Of a DNA stretch of 13,056 nucleotides, positions 7,803 to 13,056 are shown piece after piece; positions within the stretch are counted from its first letter, which is position 1, and each line of letters starts with the position of its first letter. The translations under genes and the position numbers were made by a program. Location of the stretch: assembly GCA_003024985.2 (NCBI GenBank), contig PXIH01S0014852.1. One strand, 5' to 3'. This DNA comes from Euperipatoides rowelli. Taxonomy: Eukaryota; Onychophora; Udeonychophora; Euonychophora; Peripatopsidae. The notes beneath the pieces were generated by a model that saw only the letters and a program-made list of their open reading frames with translations, ran no database searches and was not told the DNA's origin.

Positions 7803-8010
7803 TATTGAACTTTAAATATGCAGTATTTAGATTGTTACTGTTAATTAATTAATGGAGTTTTAAGTCTATTGTTACAGATAGCTTGTTCTAAAGAGTTTCA
7901 ACAGTGATTGTATAGTAATGAACAAGTTAGTAGTAAGTTTTATATATGTCTGCGTAGATATTCAGTTTAGATAAATAAATCTCTTACCTTTTCTTTCCCT
8001 TTATTTAACA
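7803..8010 (+). mobile_element. 3' LTR of the copia element
   Basis: The LTR is inferred to begin right after the polypurine tract with tattgaac (the canonical TG decayed to TA) and to end in ...ttaaca (canonical CA) at 8010, about 208 bp. It contains a TATA-like sequence (tttatatatg, around 7938-7947) and a polyadenylation signal aataaa at 7974-7979, in the order expected for U3-R-U5. With no 5' LTR in the window for comparison, the ends are approximate. Confidence 0.55.
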
Positions 8011-8374
8011 GTTATTATTAAACTTATAACTACATAATATTTACAATAATTACATATAGATGAGTTATTACAGACCCATGTATAAAAACATGTATAACTG
8101 TGATTTTAATGTAATAATTGAAACTCTGGGGATTCCAGATTATATTGAAGATATGAACAGCAAAATATGACATTAAAATAACAAAATAATGATATTGGTA
8201 TTGGCCGATATTAGGTGTCAATCAACTAGTGCCCACAATTGGCACATATGTTCAGTGTAAAAAGATTTGTTTTAGGAAATGTACACAATGTTTGTTTATC
8301 TGTCTTTAAAAGCCTTGGTCAACTGTCCATTTTTTCATTTTACCCACTTAGTTGGCAGGAATTGGATCAGGAGC
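8011..8374. other. AT-rich sequence without recognisable genes
   Basis: Nothing codable is supported. A short near-dyad gatattggtattggccgatatt (in two parts, near 8190-8212) resembles subterminal repeats of some DNA transposons, but no partner was found in the window. Confidence 0.45.
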
Positions 8375-8699
8375 AGCTGATTGAGCCCCAGAAACTATGG
8401 AAATAAAGTATGTGCCTTCCTATTATACAGTTAGTTGGAATCTGCTGAGCTCGTTGCTCCATGAAAGGGTTGTTAAAGGCTGTTCCAGCTTTTCTGGAAA
8501 TATTTTAATTTATGACAAAGTGCATTCTTCCACGCTGGAATTTCAAAGGGAAAATAACTAAAGTGTTAAATGTGGCCTGTCTAGCATCCCATAAAAAAAA
8601 TTTCATTGGCCAACGTCAAGTTTTTCTTGCTGTTATGTAGATAAGACAGAGCTGATCAAAAGTGCCAACTCCATCTTTGGTTTCATTATAGAAGTGAAA
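8375..8699 (-). pseudogene. piggyBac-type (PGBD, DDE_Tnp_1_7) transposase C-terminal relic
   Basis: One minus-strand frame, interrupted by two stops, carries the segment FHFYNETKDGVGTFDQLCL, then YITARKT, stop, RWPMKFFLWDARQATFNTLV. After a further stop it continues NPFMEQRAQQIPTN. These match the order of the piggyBac transposase C-terminal third: YNxTKGGVDxxDQ, SRKTxRWPM, an xxNAF/VI helix, and the region near LxERAxxIPTN. The Asp of the GVD motif, which I take from knowledge of the family to be the third catalytic carboxylate, reads Gly here (GVG). The N-terminal part, the first two catalytic aspartates and the terminal cysteine-rich domain were not found. It is a dead fragment, oriented opposite to the metalloprotease gene. 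Confidence 0.8.
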
Positions 8700-9480
8700 C
8701 ACTTAACCCACCATCATCAAATAATAATTTATTCATTTCTGCCTCCTTATTGCATGTTTCCTAGCTATTTTCAATACATACGAAAACAAATTATCATCGG
8801 TTTCTAATGGTTAACATCAAGATGGGGTCTCTTGGACATGGTGCCATCAATCGTTGAAAAACTGAAAAAGCTTCTAACATTTTTTTTTCTTGACCAATTA
8901 CAGTACAGTAAAATATAAATTTACATGTAAGTTCTAAAATAAAATAAAATTTATTTTTTGAGTAATCAAATAAATCAATATCGCTGGGGTCTCTGAGATC
9001 CCACCTATACATTCCAGATTTAAGAAAATTTCAAAATATCTTTCACTCAATAAACAACATCAGTCAATTAAAATTATATAAAATTTATGAAGATCAATAA
9101 GAGTTTAATATTACAAATCCAATTAAATTAAAAACAGTACATACAAGCAACTACTTCCCCAAAAAATCAAAAATTTAGGCAAGTGAACAAAAAAAAAAGA
9201 AATACCAGTATTTTACTGATTCTAGAGTTTTGCTTCTTTTAAGCACATTATGTTCATTGTTTTGAATTTCTAACAACTTCTTTTCAAGATCAAAGTAAAT
9301 TATAACTTTCTCCTGATTAGTAATGTCCAATGATTTTATAATAATTATTTTTTAAAGAAATATTTTGTATAGAATTTGGTGAATAACGTTTTGATATTAC
9401 AAAACTTTAATACCCAATATAAATGTCTATTTAAAATTGACTATGTGTTCAAAATGTTAATCTAAGGGGAATTAGTGTAA
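8700..9480. other. AT-rich sequence with GGGTCTC motifs, no gene
   Basis: No coding region is supported. Two same-orientation copies of ggggtctct (near 8825 and 8985) occur, the first starting 10 bases after a TTAA (8811-8814), the second as ctggggtctctgagatccca. TTAA is the piggyBac target and GGGTCTC-type motifs occur near some piggyBac ends, so this may be the eroded edge of a piggyBac element, but the layout relative to the transposase relic does not fit a single simple element. Confidence 0.3.
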
Positions 9481-9540
9481 AAATTATATAGTCATGTTCA
9501 CTATGTTTGGATTTTAACTCTCATTGGATTTTTTTGGAGA

Positions 9541-9720
9541 ATATGAAAACTATACATTTTTGGAAACCTTTTAATATCAGCCAGCAGAAAAAAAGTGTTT
9601 CCATTTGCCTCGATTCCAAGAGGCCGCCATCTTTGATTTTAAAAATGGCTGCCATAAAAAAGGTTTTTGCCAATATCTTGACTTCTAAATAACCTACAGT
9701 TTTTATTTTGATGGCTAAAT
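9541..9720. repeat. Left arm of a long inverted repeat
   Basis: This ~180-bp block is the inverse of 11636-11817. Shared landmarks in order are gaaaactatacattttt, gaaacctt-taatat, cagaaaaa, cgattcc, GCCATCTTxGATTT, atggctgccataaaaa, ggtttttgccaatatct, cttctaaataacctaca and ttttattttga. Identity is roughly 85% by eye with small gaps. Weaker similarity continues outward (agtcatgttcactatgt against the inverse of the other side) and inward (aaatttttcattt), so true arms may be 300 bp or more. Together they enclose the nuclease/CXC relic at 9950-10725. Confidence 0.85.
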
Positions 9721-9949
9721 AACCAATTTCAGGGCCAAAAAATCCAATGGTATCAAAATAAATAATCTGGATTCAACCGCAAAATTATTTGACAGAAATT
9801 TTTCATTTTATTAAATGTTTTACAAGTGATTAGACATAAACGTTCAACTAAGTTAGTGTCCATTATGTTATGTTATGAATTAACACATTAAGAACCAATA
9901 TGTACCTCATGACAGAAATGTTTTAAATATTTTAGGCAAAAGGGAGCCT

Positions 9950-10725
9950 TTACATATCGTCACAATCATCATCATCATCTGTTTCATAATTGTTCTGTGT
10001 GTCCTCATCATTCTGACACGCACTACCACACTGGCAAAGATCAGTGCAGGATAAGTTCTTTGTTCTGCAAGAACATCTGGCAGAATAACTTTTTTTTTTA
10101 AATTGACAGCTAACCATACAATGATGGCCTTTGGAGCTGGAAGGGCGTCTGTCATAGTTGGTGTCAGCTGGCCATTAGGCTCCTTGTGATAACCATTCTG
10201 CAGGGATCCAACCAAGGATCCTGCAGAACAATGCTGGCCTGACCCTACACTCTTGCTTGGATATGGACTCTCAGGACATGTAGTCTCAAAGCTGCAAAAA
10301 TAGGAAATAGCTTTTTACTTGCAGCCATATGCTTGCAGAAGAGATGCAATCACAGTTTGGAGATGGTCTTAATGTTGATGCCATTGAGAAATTAGGCTGC
10401 ACAGACAAAGCTAGCCAGAGTGGCCAACATAGTTTGGGTCACTTCTGCCTCTGTTGAAAGCATCTGCAGAGAACTGTTAATATCTTTATGTGCCTTCATG
10501 TAGACTTGCAGCCAGGTTGCTTTGCCTATATGAAAGAACCTTCCAGTGTTGTCAGCGCCAGTGAAGGCATGGAAGGCTGGCAAAGCCTTTGTTATTTATG
10601 CCCCTATGGCTCTCCATATTAGTTCTATCCTCATAACCCCAGAGGCATAGAAATTGATGTATTCATAAGCAAGAGGTCATAGTTTGCTATGACTAGGGTC
10701 TGTATTTGCCTGGACACATCTATAT
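9950..10725 (-). pseudogene. Relic of an invertebrate repeat-family protein: FEN1/XPG-like motif plus CXC cysteine tail
   Basis: Read on the minus strand, the relic starts near 10725 and ends at the TAA at 9950-9952. The first frame contains ITKALPAFHAFTGADNTG, FFHIGKATW and, further on, LHLFCKHMAASKKL and HVLRVHIQARV, with in-frame stops including one at 10596-10598. A frame change near 10205 leads to QNGYHKEPNGQLTPTMTD and PAPKAII. A second change near 10118 leads to a cysteine-rich end (SCQFKKKSYSARCSC, CTDLCQCGSACQN) and an acidic tail of Asp codons. From memory this matches a family of uncharacterised proteins abundant in molluscs and cnidarians, whose HAFTGCDTxSxxxGxGK motif resembles the helix-hairpin-helix of FEN1/XPG-like nucleases. 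Here the Cys of GCD is Ala. The role is unknown; a mobile-element origin is inferred from its repetitiveness and flanking arms. Confidence 0.7.
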
Positions 10726-11535
10726 TTTAAGCTTTAAACTAGCATCCAGGATTATTTTTGCAAAAGTGATTAAATGTCTTAGTTTTACATGTCAGTGAAG
10801 TTTTCGAACATAACCTTCCAAAATACAAATTAATTAAAAAAAATCCTTTCTGATAAAATAAATAGATCTTTAATCATTGTCCTTTCTTTTAATTTTTTTC
10901 TGGCACCCCTAATGATAAACAATCATGAAATCATTTTACTTCAAATTACAACCAAATAATGGCTTTAGTGCTCTATATACTGGTAATTAATCAATCGTCA
11001 AAGTTAACATTTGACACTCCCCTTTTTCTTTAATTTTGAAATATCACTACAACTAATGATGAAATATATTCCTTTGACTTTGACTAACAACAGCATAATG
11101 GGTAAACGTTTTGTATTTGTAATTTTATTTAGAATATATAGTATAATAGCACAATAATAATGTGAACTTTATGAATAAAATTTTTAATTTTTTTCTTTGA
11201 GTTGATTATTTTTCAACAAAGGCTGTTTAAATTAGAAATCAGATAACTATTGTATAACTACAGTAATTATTTTATTTACGTTTCTGTAACATTATTAGTT
11301 ATTTGTAGGATTCTTTTGAAAAAGAATGAAATTTCTATTTTTATATTTAAATATCCTACCAAAGTTTTATGTAAACAAAATTGAACAGCTAGCCTACATA
11401 AAATGCAATGTAATAGCAATGAACAAAAATGATTTGGCAGAAGGCTTAGTAGTATAGGCTAATTAGTATTTTTAAATTATGTGTCTATAGATGACTGTAT
11501 TGTTGTAGCTAGATAATTTTATTTTGAAGGATGTG
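10726..11535. other. AT-rich spacer between the relic and the right inverted arm
   Basis: No coding sequence, hairpin or recognisable repeat is supported. If the inverted arms delimit one element, this would be its decayed 5' portion (relative to the minus-strand gene), but no further pieces of the protein family could be read here. Confidence 0.45.
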
Positions 11536-11635
11536 AAATGAAAAATTTCCCATCTCTAACTCCTCACATTCTCTACTCGCTTGGATTATTCAGTCAAATT
11601 GGAGGAAAATCCCTCCCCACTTCTCTTAGTGGTAG

Positions 11636-11817
11636 TTTAGCTGTCAAAATAAAAGTTGTAGGTTATTTAGAAGCTGAGATATTGGCAAAAACCTTTTTTT
11701 TTTATGGCAGCCATTTTTTTAAATCCAAGATGGCAGCCATTTAGGAATCGAGCAAATAGAAACATTGTTTTTCTGATTGCTAATATTATAAGGTTTCTAA
11801 AAATGTATAGTTTTCAA
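11636..11817. repeat. Right arm of the long inverted repeat
   Basis: Inverse counterpart of 9541-9720, about 1.9 kb away. The right arm has a longer T-run (about 11 T ending near 11703) where the left has about 7 A, and retains two GGCAGCCAT motifs (11706-11714 and 11732-11740) that correspond to the left arm's GCCGCCAT and GGCTGCCAT. The plus-strand open frame through 11538-11744 lies in this repeat and is not a gene. Confidence 0.85.
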
Positions 11818-11929
11818 ACTATCCACATAATTCCAAAAAAATTACACAGTGGACCTGACTAATGCTGTATACAATCTATTGTAAGTGTCAAAAGTAAATG
11901 TATAGGCTTGATACATGATAATATGATGC

Positions 11930-13056
11930 CGCCACAATATCACTTTATACATAAAGTTTTGAAAAATATGTTCTTCAATACCATGACATGATCTGAGAGG
12001 TATAAAGGCAAAACTTTATAGATGACAGAATTTTCTTATTCCTGCTGATATGAGGAAATAATCTAATGTGTTTGATGAATTTTGGAGAAATGGGTGGGTT
12101 ATGTGTATTATGCACATTTCCCTCATCCACAAGTGGGAGATCTTTCACATACAATTTACCCCATTTGCATTTTTTAAAAATCCTTATTGTTTAAGTCATC
12201 TCATATTTATCATTATGCACAATTAATAAAATTATTAGCTTTGATACTAAAATAGTTTTAACAATGACTAGTCTTGAAAGATAAAATAAAATAGAAATAT
12301 TCATTGGATGAATGGATTCAGATAGTAAAACAGCTGCTATACTTTTGACATATTTCATGTGCTGATTTAAATAATACTGGTATAAAGAAGGACACAGGGA
12401 CCAATTTTTTGTTGAAAAAAAATAGAAATTCTTATTACCTATAAAAGGTTGATATGATTGAATTTTCAGGCAGTATTAAACACAATAATTTGCTTCTTTA
12501 AAATGTTGAGGCACTGAATTATTTAGTTTCACAACTTTGATATGTGTGAACATGACACATGAAGAACTTTTACTGAACATTATATTTTGGCATACTTCAT
12601 TGCTGATATTTACAGTATATAAGTTTGAATTATTGTTTTAACAATCAATAATTTCATGTTTAAAGTATTTTATTTAACAGCATGTGAACACTTTTTTTCC
12701 TTCATCAGATAAATAACTGACTTGGAAAAAGAAAGGGAAACAAAGGGGAAACCAATATGGTTGGCCAATTTATGTGGCTTTTTATATAATGGTATTTAAT
12801 GAAATGAATTATAAAAATTAATTTAGGTGTTATTGTAAGTGTATATAACTCATAATAAAATTTTTCTTAATTTTATTTTTTATTGATATTGCCAATATCT
12901 GTCTTTGTTAAGCTTGCTTTCTTTACTTAACATAGAAATGTTTTGGCCATAACAATTTACATAAATTTTAGGAGCATGATATTCCTTTGTTGGCAAATTG
13001 ATTTATTTGAAAGCTCTACTAGATTGTGTACAACTGATGTAATTTTGGCTCCCTAA
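11930..13056. other. AT-rich sequence without recognisable features
   Basis: I examined both strands for exons (T-rich tract, AG, open frame with cysteines, GT), transposon protein motifs, hairpins and direct repeats, and found nothing to report beyond homopolymer runs. Confidence 0.5.

Noticed and set aside
6358-8020. Short direct repeat agttatt on both sides of the copia fragment as a target-site duplication
   Set aside because: The element lacks its 5' LTR, so the left match does not lie at a true end; a 7-base AT-rich match is expected by chance.
8340-8400. Candidate downstream exon of the metalloprotease after the acceptor-like cccacttag
   Set aside because: It runs into a stop within ten codons, has no cysteines and overlaps the end of the piggyBac relic.
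8794-9012. Minus-strand 72-codon open frame considered as part of the piggyBac transposase
   Set aside because: None of its residues match piggyBac motifs, and it spans the TTAA/GGGTCTC sequences that look non-coding.
9507-9692. Plus-strand open frame through the left inverted arm, with a similar one at 11538-11744
   Set aside because: Both are by-products of the inverted repeat; the reading is not conserved between arms and no protein motif is present.

Overview
The window looks like nuclear DNA from an invertebrate animal. It is strongly AT-rich, has short exons separated by kilobases of intron, contains a few unresolved N bases, and carries a dense layer of decayed eukaryotic mobile elements. 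There are no bacterial operons, rRNA genes, tRNA genes or CRISPR arrays. The mix of a metalloprotease gene with an ADAM/ADAMTS-type cysteine-rich region, Ty1/copia, piggyBac, tRNA-derived SINEs, hairpin MITEs and a FEN1-like/CXC-tail repeat protein fits a lophotrochozoan, most likely a mollusc. That assignment is an inference, not a proof.

The only credible host gene is on the plus strand. Exon 679-809 and exon 5887-5938 have proper splice sites and matching phase. Together they encode part of the cysteine-rich region of an ADAM_CR_2/ADAMTS-like secreted metalloprotease. The 5,077-base intron between them holds a duplicated 29-mer, a ~58-bp tandem array with one inverted unit that is interrupted by a 195-bp structured insertion with target-site duplications, an unrecognised broken reading frame, a G-quadruplex motif, two related fold-back/MITE loci, a ~205-bp tandem duplication and a tRNA-derived SINE with target-site duplications. 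After the second exon come a 55-bp-arm palindrome and a 5'-truncated copia element (6385-8010) with reverse transcriptase, RNase H, polypurine tract and a 3' LTR.

The right third holds, on the minus strand, a piggyBac transposase C-terminal relic (8375-8699) in which the third catalytic Asp position reads Gly. It also holds a minus-strand relic (9950-10725) of a repeat-family protein with a FEN1/XPG-like 'HAFTG-D' motif and a CXC-type cysteine tail. This relic lies between two long, diverged inverted arms (about 9541-9720 and 11636-11817), each carrying paired YY1-like GCCAT motifs. The arrangement could be the skeleton of a poorly described transposon family and is the most interesting structure here. 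No convincing further exon of the metalloprotease was found, and 11930-13056 shows nothing codable.

Nearly everything except the two exons is broken by stops or frameshifts, so the window reads as a host gene whose introns and flank have become a graveyard of mobile elements.
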